From positions 921,649-985,648 of the forward strand of contig NZ_VYSG01000001.1 of the NCBI RefSeq assembly GCF_010667615.1: a DNA stretch of 64,000 nt. Direction: 5' to 3'. Each line of letters starts with the position of its first letter. The stretch's first letter is position 1. Shown piece by piece: positions 8,908 through 18,813 of this stretch. The notes beneath the pieces were generated by a model. That model saw only the letters and a list, made by a program, of their open reading frames with translations. It was not told the origin of the DNA and ran no database searches. The position numbers and the translations under genes are program-made. This DNA is from Bifidobacterium choloepi (GTDB lineage: Bacteria; Actinomycetota; Actinomycetes; Actinomycetales; Bifidobacteriaceae).

Positions 8908-9852
8908 ATGGCTGGGCTGATCAGCGCGATGGAAGGATTCTGCGTCATCGGCATCGTGATCCTCGTCGGATACATTGCGGCGCGGATGCGGATCGGCGGC
9001 CCGAACGCCCAGTATGTGCTCAACCGATTCAGCTTCTTCGTCGCGAGCCCGTGCCTGATGTTCGACATCCTGTCGCAGGAATCGCTGGGCGTCATCTTCG
9101 ACTCGTCGATCATCGTCGCCTTTTTCTCCGCGATGGCCGTCGGCGTCGTCTTCCTGATCCTCAATCATTTCTTCTTCAAGCTCAAGGCGCCGGACGCGAC
9201 GATCGGCTGCCTGAACTCGCTGTACCTGAACTCGAACAACATCGGCCTGCCGATCGCGACGTACATTCTCGGCAACCCGGCGCTCGTCGCGCCGATCCTG
9301 CTGATGCAGCAGGCGGTGTTCACGCCGGTCGGCCTGACCGTCCTCGACGTGACGACGAAGGGCCGCGTGCGCGTGCGCGACATTCTCAAGCAGCCGCTGC
9401 ACCAGCCGCTGCTGATCGGCACGCTGCTCGGCATCATTGTCTCGCTGATTTCGTCGAAGGTCGGCTACTTCGTCATCCCGAGTTTCATCGACGATCCGAT
9501 CTCGATGATCGGCGACTCGGCCGTCCCGATGATCCTGATGGCGTTCGGCATGTCGCTGTACGGCACGAAGCCGATGGCCGACAAGCGCGGCCGCTCGGCG
9601 ACGATCACCGTCGCCGTGCTCAAGAACGTCGTCATGCCGATCGCGGCGTTCATCCTGGCATTCTTCGTCATGGGCTTCCGCGGCCCGACGCTGTACGCGT
9701 GCGTCGTGCTCGCGGCGCTGCCGACCGGCCAGAACGTCTACAACTACGCCGCCCGCTACAACGTCGGCATGACGTTCGCGCGCGACGGCATCCTGCTGTC
9801 GACCGTCACGAGCCCCATCGTCATCGCGCTTGTGGCGTTCCTGCTGAGCTAG
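8908..9852 (+). CDS. AEC-family transporter 1
   Basis: Membrane protein of 314 residues of the auxin efflux carrier (AEC) family, with about ten hydrophobic segments in two bundles of five. The family includes exporters and carriers of small carboxylates such as malate; the substrate cannot be read from sequence. The family-typical motifs LNSNNIGLP (mid first half) and ALPTGQNVYNYA (near the C-terminus) are visible. GGAAG lies just before the ATG at 8908. The stop codon interlocks with that of rnhB on the other strand (CTAG at 9849-9852), so the two convergent genes share their 3' ends. A paralogue is at 19063-20076. Confidence 0.88.
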   Translation: MAGLISAMEGFCVIGIVILVGYIAARMRIGGPNAQYVLNRFSFFVASPCLMFDILSQESLGVIFDSSIIVAFFSAMAVGVVFLILNHFFFKLKAPDATIGCLNSLYLNSNNIGLPIATYILGNPALVAPILLMQQAVFTPVGLTVLDVTTKGRVRVRDILKQPLHQPLLIGTLLGIIVSLISSKVGYFVIPSFIDDPISMIGDSAVPMILMAFGMSLYGTKPMADKRGRSATITVAVLKNVVMPIAAFILAFFVMGFRGPTLYACVVLAALPTGQNVYNYAARYNVGMTFARDGILLSTVTSPIVIALVAFLLS

Positions 9853-10787
9853 TCCTTGAGCAGCTTCCAGCTCGTGCGATGGAACGGCGTGACGCCGTGG
9901 TCGCGGATGGCGTCGCGGTGGGCCTGCGAGCCGTAGCCTTTGTTGTCGCGCCAGCGGTACGGCGCGTAGGCCGGCAGGTCGCCGAGCTGCTCCATCAGCC
10001 GGTCCCTCGTCACCTTCGCGATGACGGCCGCCGTCGCGATCGTCGCGCAGTGGCGGTCGCCCTTGACCTGCGTTGTCATCCGCGGGACGACGGGGAGATC
10101 GGGCGCGTCGAACGTGTAAATGGCCTTCGAAATGTAGTCCGACGGCCCGTCGAGGATGCCGAGAATGCGCAGCGGACGGTTTTCGTCGCGGGAATGGAAC
10201 GATTCTTCCGTTTCTTGTTGGGTGTCGCGCTCCCGGGATCCGATCACGGGATCGTGACGGTCGGAAGCGGCGTCCGCTCCCCTGCCGGCCACGATGACCG
10301 GCCGGGCAAGGATGTCTTCGACGGCGGCCTCCGCCGGCACCGCGATGCCCTCGAAGTCCGGGCATAGCAACAGCGTCTCGACGGCGGCCAGCGCGCGCAG
10401 GGCGGCGATGCCCAGCGCATGCGAGATGCCCCATTCGTCGATTTCGGCGGAGGTAGACGACCCGACGGCGTAGGCGGCGGCCCAGTTCTCGAGTTCGTCG
10501 TAGATCGATTCGCGGCGCTTTTCGGTGAGCATCTTCGAGTCGGCAACACCGGCCGGGACATCCAGCACCGGCAAGTCGGCCGCGCGGATCGCGGCGGCGC
10601 CGACCATGACCGGGCCGGCGAGCGACCCGCGGCCGACTTCGTCGAAGCCGACGATGATGTCGGGCGAATCGTAGCCGTCGACGACGGTGGAAGCGGTTTC
10701 GCCGGCATGCTTCGAGAATTGCGGGAGCGGGCCGTCGGTCGCGAGCGCCGTTTCCAATGCGAGCGTGGGGATTTCGGTGACTGCCAT
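9849..10787 (-). CDS. rnhB: Ribonuclease HII
   Basis: Endonuclease that nicks RNA in RNA:DNA hybrids and removes misincorporated ribonucleotides. Signature DEVGRGSLAGP (Asp49-Glu50) begins the catalytic set; DSKMLTEKRRE, a central acidic LDGPSDY, and KGDRHCATIATAAVIAKV follow. It has 312 residues, longer than most RNase HII, because an Arg/Asp/Glu-rich insert of about 40 residues (about 190-230) precedes ILDGPSDY. The insert contains the GAACGATTC motif, read as ESF. The ATG at 10787 is chosen because a TATAGT box ends exactly seven bases before it, as in other leaderless genes here; an ATG at 10811 would add eight residues. The neighbour lepB is conserved in actinobacteria. Confidence 0.92.
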   Translation of the reverse strand: MAVTEIPTLALETALATDGPLPQFSKHAGETASTVVDGYDSPDIIVGFDEVGRGSLAGPVMVGAAAIRAADLPVLDVPAGVADSKMLTEKRRESIYDELENWAAAYAVGSSTSAEIDEWGISHALGIAALRALAAVETLLLCPDFEGIAVPAEAAVEDILARPVIVAGRGADAASDRHDPVIGSRERDTQQETEESFHSRDENRPLRILGILDGPSDYISKAIYTFDAPDLPVVPRMTTQVKGDRHCATIATAAVIAKVTRDRLMEQLGDLPAYAPYRWRDNKGYGSQAHRDAIRDHGVTPFHRTSWKLLKD

Positions 10788-10794
10788 GAGGTCA

Positions 10795-10800
10795 ACTATA
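10795..10800 (-). promoter_or_regulatory. -10 box of rnhB, leaderless layout
   Basis: TATAGT ends seven bases before the ATG at 10787, so transcription probably starts at or next to the start codon. Confidence 0.6.
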
Positions 10801-10811
10801 GCGGTTGCCAT

Positions 10812-10923
10812 CGGTTCTCTTGCGGAGGGCTACGCCCTCCACTCGAGAACCGGCGTTCGCTTCGCGAACGCGTCGACCCCTCGGCTCGCGCTACGCGCTC
10901 GCCGGTCCCCTTCCAGGGGACTT
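10812..10923. repeat. Half-length palindromic cassette between lepB and rnhB
   Basis: Consists of a GGAGGGC/GCCCTCC hairpin inside CGGTTCTC arms, a GCGTTCGCTTCGCGAACGC hairpin, GTCGACCC, a CTCGCGCTACGCGCTCG hairpin and the end hairpin GTCCCCTTCCAGGGGAC. It matches, in reverse complement, the cassette at 20253-20359. Confidence 0.8.
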
Positions 10924-10949
10924 TCCCGGGATGTCACGAACAAAAAACA

Positions 10950-11690
10950 TCAGGACGAAGCGGACGAAGACGAGGATGAAGAAGATGAAGACGACGAAGA
11001 CGACGAAGACGACGAAGTCGTCGCCGTGCCATCGGGGACGTCGGCGAAGACGTCGTGATGGGAGCTCAGCCAGCCGATGCGGTTGAGCGGCCAGTAGCGG
11101 GCGAAGGCGAGGCCGACGACGTCGCCGATCGGGACGAGGCCGTTGTCGCCGTCGTCCTGGTGGAAGCGGGAGTCGGACGAGTTCGCGCGGTTGTCGCCGA
11201 GGACGAAGACGTGGTCGGCGGTCACCGTCACCTTGAAGTAGAACGAGCTCGGTTCCACGCCGGGCTTCAGGTAGCTCGACTCGTCGATCGCGACGCCGTT
11301 GATCGTGATCGGCGCGCCGTTGCCTTCGCAGGCGACGACGTCGCCGGGCAGGCCGATGACGCGCTTGATCAGGTATTCGGTGCCGGCGCCCTGCTCGTCG
11401 GCGAGCCAGTTCGCCGGGTCCTTGAACACGATGATGTCGCCGCGCTGCAGCTTGATGAGCTTCGGCGCGAGCTTCGTCGTGATGACACGGTCGCCGGGCA
11501 TGATCGTGTCTTCCATCGACTTCGTCGGGATGACGTACATGCCGAACAGGAACAGGCGCAGCACGAGGACAATGAGGATCGGAATGGCGCACCAGACGAC
11601 GATGTCGCGCCACGTGAACGGCTTGAGGTCGTCGGCGTCGGCGGAATCGGTACGGTTCTCGCGGGAATCGTGCCCGTCACTGCTCGTCAT
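10950..11690 (-). CDS. lepB: Signal peptidase I with poly-serine tail
   Basis: Membrane-bound serine protease that removes signal peptides from exported proteins. One transmembrane helix (about 28-50) is followed by the nucleophile Ser58 in IPTKSMEDT and the general base Lys109 in YLIKRVIGLPGD. The GDNRANSSDSR box is near residue 190. It has 246 residues. The C-terminus carries 18 consecutive serines encoded by mixed TCN codons, a trinucleotide-repeat tail not needed for the fold. The ATG at 11690 has AAGGGAG five bases upstream; an upstream in-frame ATG at 11750 lacks this. It lies between rplS and rnhB as in Mycobacterium, except that an MFS/MarR pair now separates it from rplS. Confidence 0.95.
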   Translation of the reverse strand: MTSSDGHDSRENRTDSADADDLKPFTWRDIVVWCAIPILIVLVLRLFLFGMYVIPTKSMEDTIMPGDRVITTKLAPKLIKLQRGDIIVFKDPANWLADEQGAGTEYLIKRVIGLPGDVVACEGNGAPITINGVAIDESSYLKPGVEPSSFYFKVTVTADHVFVLGDNRANSSDSRFHQDDGDNGLVPIGDVVGLAFARYWPLNRIGWLSSHHDVFADVPDGTATTSSSSSSSSSSSSSSSSSSASS

Positions 11691-11804
11691 CGCGGCTCCC
11701 TTCGCTGCCCGGCCGCCGACGCCGGCGACGTTTCGTCCAAACGCTCCCATCTTACAGAACGATTCGCGCGAACGGCAGTCACATGCACAGATGTCACAAA
11801 GAAA

Positions 11805-11826
11805 GAGCTCCCCGAACGGGGAGCTC
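11805..11826 (-). terminator. Terminator of the DHA2-type MFS gene
   Basis: GAGCTCCCC and its complement around a GAAC/GTTC loop form a 9-bp stem, followed on the minus strand by a T-rich run (TTTCTTTG). It stands 39 bases after the MFS stop codon. Confidence 0.8.
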
Positions 11827-11864
11827 CATATGATGCGGGATCAGTCAGTCGTCGACGAGGTCAG

Positions 11865-13388
11865 TCATTCGACGATCTCCATCGATTTTTTTGCGGCATC
11901 AGCCTCCTCCATTTCCTCGAGGTCCTCGCGGGCTTCGAGGACCGTCGCGGCGGCCTTCTCGTACGTCTTCTCCTTGCCCTTGACGAAGATCGCGATGGCG
12001 AGGGCGATGACGACGATGCACACGTCGACGATGATGTACATCGTCTTGGCGCCGGCGATCGTCGCGGTCGTGACGGCCTCGCCGATATTGATGCGGCCGG
12101 TCTCGACCATGCTCATGACGGAGACCAGGACGGCGGTGCCGACGGCGGCGGCGACCTGGCGCATCGTGTTGGAGACGGCGTTGCCGTGCGGGATCAGCTC
12201 GTCGGGCAGGAAGCCGAGGCACCAGGTGTTCAGCGGCGTGGTGGCGAAGATCAGGCCGGCGGAGCAGAAGACGTTCCAGAACATCAGCATGCCCAGGCTT
12301 GTACCCATGCCGGTGAACGTCAGGCCGACGTAGCCGACGAGCAGCACGCAGGCGCCGATCGTCGCGATGATGCGGGCGCCGTACTTGTCGAAGAGCTTGC
12401 CGGCGCACAGGGCGCCGACGGCGGCGATCAGCGAGCCCGGCAGCGAGACCAGGCCGGACTGGGACGCGGTCATGCCGAGGCCCTGCTGCATCAACAGCGG
12501 CAGCACGACGGCGTTCGCGTTGACGACGAGCTGGAAGCCCATCAGGATGCACAGGCCCATCGTGAAGCGGAAGAACTTGAAGACGTTGAGGTCGAGCAGC
12601 GGCTGCTCGAGCTTGAACTGGCGACGGCAGAAGAAGCCGAGGATGACCACGCCGACGACGACGGCGAGCACGGTGATGACGTCGATGCCGCTGTTGCCGA
12701 TCTCCGAGATGCCGTACAGCACGCCGATCAGGCCGAGCGAGCACAGGATGACGGACGGGATGTCGAGCTTGACGTCGGCGGTGTCGCCGTAGTTGGACAG
12801 CGTCGGGATGGCGAGCAGCGCCAGCACGAGCGCGATGGCGCCGATGCCGATGTAGACGCGCTGCCAGCCGATCGCGTCGGTCAGGAAGCCGGTCAGCGAC
12901 GGGCCGAGCGCCGGCATCAGCATGTTGACGAGCGAGTACAGGCCCATCGCGGTGCCGCGCTTCTCAAGCGGGAAGACGAGCAGCATGACGGCGGTGGCGA
13001 GCGGCATCAGGATGCCGGCCGAGCCGCCCTGCAGGCAGCGGCCGATGAGCAGGATGGCGAAGTTCGGCGCGATCGCGCACAGCACCGAGCCGACGATGAA
13101 CATGATGATCGCGGTGAAGAAGATCTTGCGGGTGGTGAAGCGCTCCATGAAGTAGGCGCTGACCGGCACGAAGATGGCCATGACCAGCGTGTAGCCGGAC
13201 ACGAGCCACTGCGCGGTGGCGGAGCTGACGTTCATCTGCTCCATGATCGACGGCAGCATCGGGGACACTGACGTCTGGTTCAGCACGGACAGCGCCGCGC
13301 CGAGCATGAGGATGACGACCATGACAACCTGTTTCTTGGTCATCTTCTGCGACGGCTGGGTAGCCGCCTGCGTTGCTGGGGAACTCAA
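11865..13388 (-). CDS. MFS drug-efflux transporter, DHA2 type
   Basis: Proton-driven multidrug exporter of 507 residues with about 14 hydrophobic segments, the number typical of the DHA2 (EmrB/QacA) family. Motif C-like sequence (GPSLTGFLTD, about 160) and the loop 2-3 region are visible. The C-terminal 40 residues are charged and cytoplasmic. The start is TTG at 13388, with CGGAGG seven bases upstream. The divergent neighbour is a MarR regulator, and two palindromes flank the promoter, so de-repression by a toxic ligand is likely. The pair interrupts the rplS-lepB order known from other actinobacteria, which suggests local gain. Confidence 0.88.
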   Translation of the reverse strand: MSSPATQAATQPSQKMTKKQVVMVVILMLGAALSVLNQTSVSPMLPSIMEQMNVSSATAQWLVSGYTLVMAIFVPVSAYFMERFTTRKIFFTAIIMFIVGSVLCAIAPNFAILLIGRCLQGGSAGILMPLATAVMLLVFPLEKRGTAMGLYSLVNMLMPALGPSLTGFLTDAIGWQRVYIGIGAIALVLALLAIPTLSNYGDTADVKLDIPSVILCSLGLIGVLYGISEIGNSGIDVITVLAVVVGVVILGFFCRRQFKLEQPLLDLNVFKFFRFTMGLCILMGFQLVVNANAVVLPLLMQQGLGMTASQSGLVSLPGSLIAAVGALCAGKLFDKYGARIIATIGACVLLVGYVGLTFTGMGTSLGMLMFWNVFCSAGLIFATTPLNTWCLGFLPDELIPHGNAVSNTMRQVAAAVGTAVLVSVMSMVETGRINIGEAVTTATIAGAKTMYIIVDVCIVVIALAIAIFVKGKEKTYEKAAATVLEAREDLEEMEEADAAKKSMEIVE

Positions 13389-13531
13389 AATTGGCCTCCG
13401 GAAGTGATTGGTTGGGGATCCCTTGTTATGTTCGAACGATTCGTCCGGGGTTGGGTGCGGCGAATCGGCGATGGCACGCGGTTTCGCGGCTGATTGATGG
13501 CCGTCCGAAACGGTGCCGTGACGTTTCTTAC

Positions 13532-13574
13532 TTGACGATCGTCAATCGTAACGAGTACACTTGACAATCGTCAA
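13532..13574 (-). promoter_or_regulatory. MarR-type operators flanking the MFS promoter
   Basis: TTGACGATCGTCAA (13532-13545, perfect palindrome) and TTGACAATCGTCAA (13561-13574, one mismatch) lie 29 bases apart. On the minus strand the distal site supplies -35 TTGACG (13569-13574), and -10 TACGAT (13545-13550) follows after 18 bases, touching the proximal site. Bound repressor would cover both promoter elements. Confidence 0.7.
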
Positions 13575-13659
13575 CTAATGTGGCGAAGATCACAGACTCC
13601 GTGTCGTCCGCGCCGGGCGCAGGCGGCAAATGCGGACTATAACTGGATTGAGGAACGGC

Positions 13660-13848
13660 GCAAGCCGGACGCAAAACGGTGCAGACCGGACGCAAAACGG
13701 CGAAAATCGAACATGAAGCATCGCGATGCGTCCGTGAAACACCAACCGGAGAGCGTGATACACCGCAAGGCGGGCACGACACACGGCAGATGGACCGTGA
13801 AACACGACTATCGGAGCGTGACGCACCGCAGGGTGGACGAATCGTTCC
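13660..13848. repeat. Nine 21-nt degenerate tandem repeats
   Basis: Units such as GCAAGCCGGACGCAAAACGGT at 13660 and GCAGACCGGACGCAAAACGGC at 13681 repeat with no slippage to about 13848. The later units diverge around a core CGTGAAACACC. Because 21 is a multiple of three, several frames stay open, but none has a start with a ribosome site or a recognisable protein. It fills most of the 507-bp gap between the MFS operators and the MarR gene. Confidence 0.75.
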
Positions 13849-13895
13849 AATGAATACTTTTCTTCGCCAGCAACAACCCAACACAGGAGCGAAAC

Positions 13896-14438
13896 TTGGA
13901 CGACAAGGATCTCGGGATTATCCTGCTCGGCGCGCAGGGATGGGCGGGACTGTTCACCCGCGCGATGTCCGCCGGCAAGCCGGCCGGCGTGACGGCGAAG
14001 ACGCAGATCGACGTCCTCGTCTCGCTGTCGCTCAACGGGCCGCAGAGCATGGGCGCGCTGAGCAAGCGGCTCGAGCGCGCGCCCGAGCAGACGTCGCGCG
14101 CTGTCAAGCACCTCAAGGCGCTCGGGCTCGTAGCCTGCAGCCGCAGCCCGGAGAATCACCGCGTCGTCGTCGCCGAGCTGACCGGGACCGGCAGCAGGCA
14201 GATCGCCAGCTACCTCAAGGCGATGCACGATTCCGTCTGGGAGTATCTGTCCGGGCTCGACGACCCCGACCGCGAATGGATGCTGCGCACCGCCGAGCAG
14301 ACGATCGACATCATGCGCAAGCACCCGCTGACCCGCGACGCCGTCACCCCGGTCGACACGTCGGAAACCGCCAACCTCGCCGTCTCCGACCGCACCACCG
14401 ACGTCGGCGACACGGTCTCCGCAGCGGCGATGGAGTGA
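13896..14438 (+). CDS. MarR-family transcriptional regulator
   Basis: Winged-helix repressor of 180 residues. The helix-turn-helix lies at about 45-75 (QSMGALSKRLERAPEQTSRAV) with the wing at about 80-100 (ENHRVVVAELT). The last 40 residues are a Thr/Asp-rich tail. The start is TTG at 13896, six bases after AGGAG. It is divergent from the MFS efflux gene and probably acts on the two TTGACNATCGTCAA sites 320-360 bases upstream of its own start. That is an unusually long gap, filled by the 21-nt repeats. A perfect hairpin terminator follows 9 bases after the stop. Confidence 0.85.
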   Translation: MDDKDLGIILLGAQGWAGLFTRAMSAGKPAGVTAKTQIDVLVSLSLNGPQSMGALSKRLERAPEQTSRAVKHLKALGLVACSRSPENHRVVVAELTGTGSRQIASYLKAMHDSVWEYLSGLDDPDREWMLRTAEQTIDIMRKHPLTRDAVTPVDTSETANLAVSDRTTDVGDTVSAAAME

Positions 14439-14446
14439 CATACGAA

Positions 14447-14480
14447 AACGGCGGTTCCGGAGCATTCCGGAACCGCCGTT
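14447..14480. terminator. Bidirectional terminator between the marR-like gene and rplS
   Basis: A perfect 15-bp stem (AACGGCGGTTCCGGA and complement) around GCAT, between the two convergent genes. A short A/T run flanks the left arm. Confidence 0.8.
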
Positions 14481-14502
14481 GCAGTATTGGCGAGTCGGCC
14501 GA

Positions 14503-14868
14503 TCACTTGGCCTTGTTGTCGCGACGCTCGACGATGCGGGCGGCCTTGCCGCGCAGGTTGCGCAGGTAGTACAGCTTCGCACGACGGACGCGGCCGCGGC
14601 GAACGACCTTGATCGAGTCGATGGCCGGGGAGTGCAGCGGGAAGCGGCGCTCCACGCCGGTGCCGAAGCTGATCTTGCGGACGACGAACGTCTCGCGGAC
14701 GCCGGCGCCCTGGCGGGCGATGACCACGCCGGTGAAGGTCTGGATACGGCTGTTGTTGCCTTCCTGGATCTTCACGTTGACGTCAACGGTGTCGCCGGGA
14801 CGGAAATCCGGGATTTCCTCGGCCGGCTTCATGTGCTTGGCGTCAAAAGCTTCGATTGCGTTCACCAT
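14503..14868 (-). CDS. rplS: 50S ribosomal protein L19
   Basis: Ribosomal protein at the 30S-50S interface, 121 residues, of normal length. Recognised by [13 protein letters not shown], the [14 protein letters not shown] block and the basic C-terminal half. The ATG at 14868 has GAGGAAA six bases upstream, so the longer in-frame start at 14886 is not needed. A strong promoter lies at 15085-15113, giving a leader of about 210 bases. In many actinobacteria it is followed by lepB; here a MarR-MFS pair intervenes. Confidence 0.97.
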   Translation of the reverse strand: MVNAIEAFDAKHMKPAEEIPDFRPGDTVDVNVKIQEGNNSRIQTFTGVVIARQGAGVRETFVVRKISFGTGVERRFPLHSPAIDSIKVVRRGRVRRAKLYYLRNLRGKAARIVERRDNKAK

Positions 14869-15084
14869 AATGTTTCCTCTACTCACCGCCGCGCATCGAT
14901 GACGGGTAGGAGCGGAGGAATCGTTCCATGATTATTTGCACGATTCTTCCGTTCGATTCTCGACCCGCCGGTTTGCCGGCGGGAGGATGCCGATCCGCCG
15001 GGAGGCAATCCTCGCGGACGCCCGGCTGGACCCACGGGAATTCCGGCCTACGCGGCAACCGAAATTCCGGCACAACAAGCGTCG

Positions 15085-15113
15085 ATTATAAGGGTGTACC
15101 GGGACCGAATCAA
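15085..15113 (-). promoter_or_regulatory. rplS promoter
   Basis: Minus-strand TTGATT (15108-15113) and TATAAT (15085-15090) with exactly 17 bases between. The predicted leader (about 14869-15078) includes a CCCGCCGG/CCGGCGGG stem at 14964-14983 and two GAATCGT-type motifs (14919, 14943). The rest of the 605-bp gene-free stretch up to pgi holds a repeat cassette and a terminator. Confidence 0.7.
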
Positions 15114-15138
15114 GAAGCAGAAGCGCCCTGCAACACAG

Positions 15139-15346
15139 AGCTCCCTGGAAGGGAGCTGTCGGCGAAGCCGACTGAGGGTCGACCGCCGATGCTGCCGAAG
15201 GCAGCGAGAGCGCGCTGGGACGTTCCGTTACGGACGGGACTCGGGTTTCGTCGTAACGGAGCGTTCCAGCGCGTCCGCGCGCCTTCGGCGCGACGGCCGG
15301 TCGACCCTCAGCCTCGCTTCGCTCGGCAGCTCCCTTCCAGGGAGCT
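15139..15346. repeat. Full palindromic cassette downstream of pgi
   Basis: About 208 bp, symmetric. AGCTCCCTGGAAGGGAGCT opens it, then GTCGGCGAAGCCGAC, TGAGGGTCGACC, inner GCGCTGG-type arms and a central hairpin based on GTTACGG/CGTAAC. The arms return as GGTCGACCCTCA, CTCGCTTCGCTCG and AGCTCCCTTCCAGGGAGCT. The ends are better conserved than the centre when compared with the copies at 32466 and 39824. Confidence 0.9.
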
Positions 15347-15361
15347 CTTTCCCAGAAGCCA

Positions 15362-15395
15362 AATGTCCCCGACTCCTTGCGGAGCCGGGGACATT
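15362..15395 (-). terminator. Stem-loop after pgi
   Basis: AATGTCCCCG-A-CTCC pairs with GGAG-C-CGGGGACATT (one mismatch) around TTGC, about 80 bases after the pgi stop codon and adjoining the cassette. Confidence 0.65.
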
Positions 15396-15473
15396 CACTT
15401 TCCTTCACTGGTTTCCCGACGACGGATGTGTGCGTGTTCGCCGACGGAAAGTCTTAGGCGCTCGCAGCGGCGA

Positions 15474-17171
<1,698 letters not shown>

Positions 17172-17365
17172 GGGATTGGTTCCTTTCATCATCATGCGAT
17201 GCCTCGTCGCGGGAAACCGTCTGCGCATGTGACGACGTCTCCTGCAACCGTTTGCATTCACCGTAAAAGATACTCACAAAAGCAGACAGTGCGGGGTGTT
17301 CGTTTGATGGTAGATCGCACAAAAACTCTCACGGGGGTAGGTAAAACGATTCGGCCTAGACCTTG

Positions 17366-17389
17366 ACTCCCTCCCTCCAGGGAGGGAGT
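17366..17389. repeat. Solo head hairpin of the palindromic cassette family after manC
   Basis: ACTCCCTCCC and its complement around TCCA, a perfect 10-bp stem that begins six bases after the manC stop codon. It has the same design as the end hairpins of the larger cassettes but lacks the rest of the element. No T run follows. Confidence 0.6.
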
Positions 17390-17395
17390 TCGCAG

Positions 17396-18622
17396 TCAGA
17401 GGATTTCCTCGTTGCCGCAGTCCTGCAGGTGCTGGACCATCGTCTTCACTTCCTGGCTGCGGGCGCGCGGGGCGACGAGGAGGGCGTCTGGCGTGTCGAC
17501 GATGACCATGTCGTTGACGCCGAGCAGCGCGATCGTGCGGTCGGCGGCCGGAACGACGACGTCGCCGGCCGAGTCGACGTAGACGACCTGGTCGACGTCG
17601 CCGAGGATCTTGATGTTCTTCTCGTTCGCGCTCGGCAGCAGCGCGGCGACCGAGTTGAAGTCGCCGATGTCGTCCCAGCCGAAGTCGCCGGGGATGACGG
17701 CCACGCCGCCGGCCACCGACAGCGGCTCGGCGACGGCGTAGTCGAACGCCACCTTCTCGAGTCCCGGCCAGTACTCGGCCATCGCCGCGTCACGGTGCGC
17801 ATGGAAGTCGGCGTAGTCGGGCGCGTCGGAGACGGCCGAGCCGTCGGCCCTCGCGGCGCGGTAGCCGGCGACGGCCTGCTCGTAGTCGCGATCGTCCTCG
17901 ACGATGGCGTCGGCGATCTTGCCGATCGACTCGGCGAGCGCCGGCTTGTATTCGGCGAGCCGTCCGAGCAGCACGTCGGCGCGCATGACGAACATGCCGG
18001 CATTCCAGCGGTATTCGCCGGTCGACAGGTACGCCTGCGCCGTCGCGGCGTTCGGCTTCTCGACGAATCGCTCGACGATCCTGGCGTCCGGGGCGTCCGG
18101 AATCTTCGCGGCGAGCGAGTCGCCCTCGTGGATGTAGCCGAATGCCGTCGACGGGCGGCTGGCGGCGATGCCGATCGTCGCGACGTAGCCGGCGCGCGCC
18201 GTCTCGACGGCCTGCCGGACGGCCTCGATGAACGCCGCCTTGCCGCGGATGACATGGTCGGCGGCAAACGATCCGACGACAATGTCGTCGCCGTGGCGGC
18301 GCGCGAGCACGGCAGTGGCGAGCGCGATCGCGGCGGTGCTGTCGCGCGGCATCGGCTCGGCGAAGATATGGTCGGCGGTCAGCTCCGGCAGCTGTTCGCG
18401 CACGGCGGCGACGTGCCGTTCGCCGGTCGAGATGCTGACGTGGTCGATGCCGGCGATCGACGCAAGCCGGTCGAACGTCGACTGGATTAGCGTGCGGCCC
18501 TGCCCGAGCAGGTCGTAGAGGAATTTCGGACGATCCTCGCGGCTCAGCGGCCACAGCCGCGTGCCGGTCCCGCCCGCCGGGATGATGGCGTAGAAATCGT
18601 CGAATCCATTCGAAACACTCAT
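17396..18622 (-). CDS. manC: Mannose-1-phosphate guanylyltransferase
   Basis: Makes GDP-mannose from mannose 1-phosphate and GTP for glycan synthesis. It has 408 residues and starts with the nucleotidyltransferase signature PAGGTGTRLWPLSR (about 14-28), followed by PKFLYDLLG. Later motifs are FAEPMPRDSTAAIALA, SFAADHVI, VEKPNAATA and GDFGWDDIGDFN. There is no fused phosphomannose isomerase (cupin) domain. The ATG at 18622 has no Shine-Dalgarno sequence, but TACGAT ends seven bases before it, the leaderless layout seen elsewhere here. The next gene on its strand is pgi. Confidence 0.93.
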   Translation of the reverse strand: MSVSNGFDDFYAIIPAGGTGTRLWPLSREDRPKFLYDLLGQGRTLIQSTFDRLASIAGIDHVSISTGERHVAAVREQLPELTADHIFAEPMPRDSTAAIALATAVLARRHGDDIVVGSFAADHVIRGKAAFIEAVRQAVETARAGYVATIGIAASRPSTAFGYIHEGDSLAAKIPDAPDARIVERFVEKPNAATAQAYLSTGEYRWNAGMFVMRADVLLGRLAEYKPALAESIGKIADAIVEDDRDYEQAVAGYRAARADGSAVSDAPDYADFHAHRDAAMAEYWPGLEKVAFDYAVAEPLSVAGGVAVIPGDFGWDDIGDFNSVAALLPSANEKNIKILGDVDQVVYVDSAGDVVVPAADRTIALLGVNDMVIVDTPDALLVAPRARSQEVKTMVQHLQDCGNEEIL

Positions 18623-18629
18623 GGGGGCA

Positions 18630-18635
18630 ATCGTA
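18630..18635 (-). promoter_or_regulatory. -10 box of manC, leaderless layout
   Basis: TACGAT, seven bases before the ATG at 18622, and no ribosome-binding sequence between them. Confidence 0.6.
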
Positions 18636-18734
18636 GCAATTGCAGCCACGACACGCCGAGTTGCGTTCGCCGGACCGTTCCCCTAAACTCTCGTGATTGT
18701 GCACTGATAGCGGCCGGATGGCTGCCTGACGCGC

Positions 18735-18810
18735 GCCGCCTTAGCTCAGTCGGTAGAGCGGCTCACTCGTAATGAGCAGGTCGACAGTTCGATTCTGTCA
18801 GGCGGCTCCA
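18735..18810 (+). tRNA. tRNA-Thr (anticodon CGU)
   Basis: Cloverleaf folds by eye: acceptor GCCGCCT/AGGCGGC, D-arm with AGTCGGTAGAG, a five-pair anticodon stem with loop CTCGTAA (CGT at its centre), and a T-arm with TTCGATT. CCA is encoded (18808-18810). It decodes ACG. Confidence 0.95.
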
Positions 18811-18813
18811 CTG

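Noticed and set aside
9849..10811. Longer RNase HII start at 10811
   Set aside because: The ATG at 10787 lies seven bases after a TATAGT box like other leaderless genes here, and the upstream start would place that box inside the coding region.
11055..13271. A 738-codon plus-strand frame opposite lepB and the MFS gene
   Set aside because: Its product is an unlikely Asp/Arg/His-rich sequence, and both minus-strand genes have clear families, starts and terminators.
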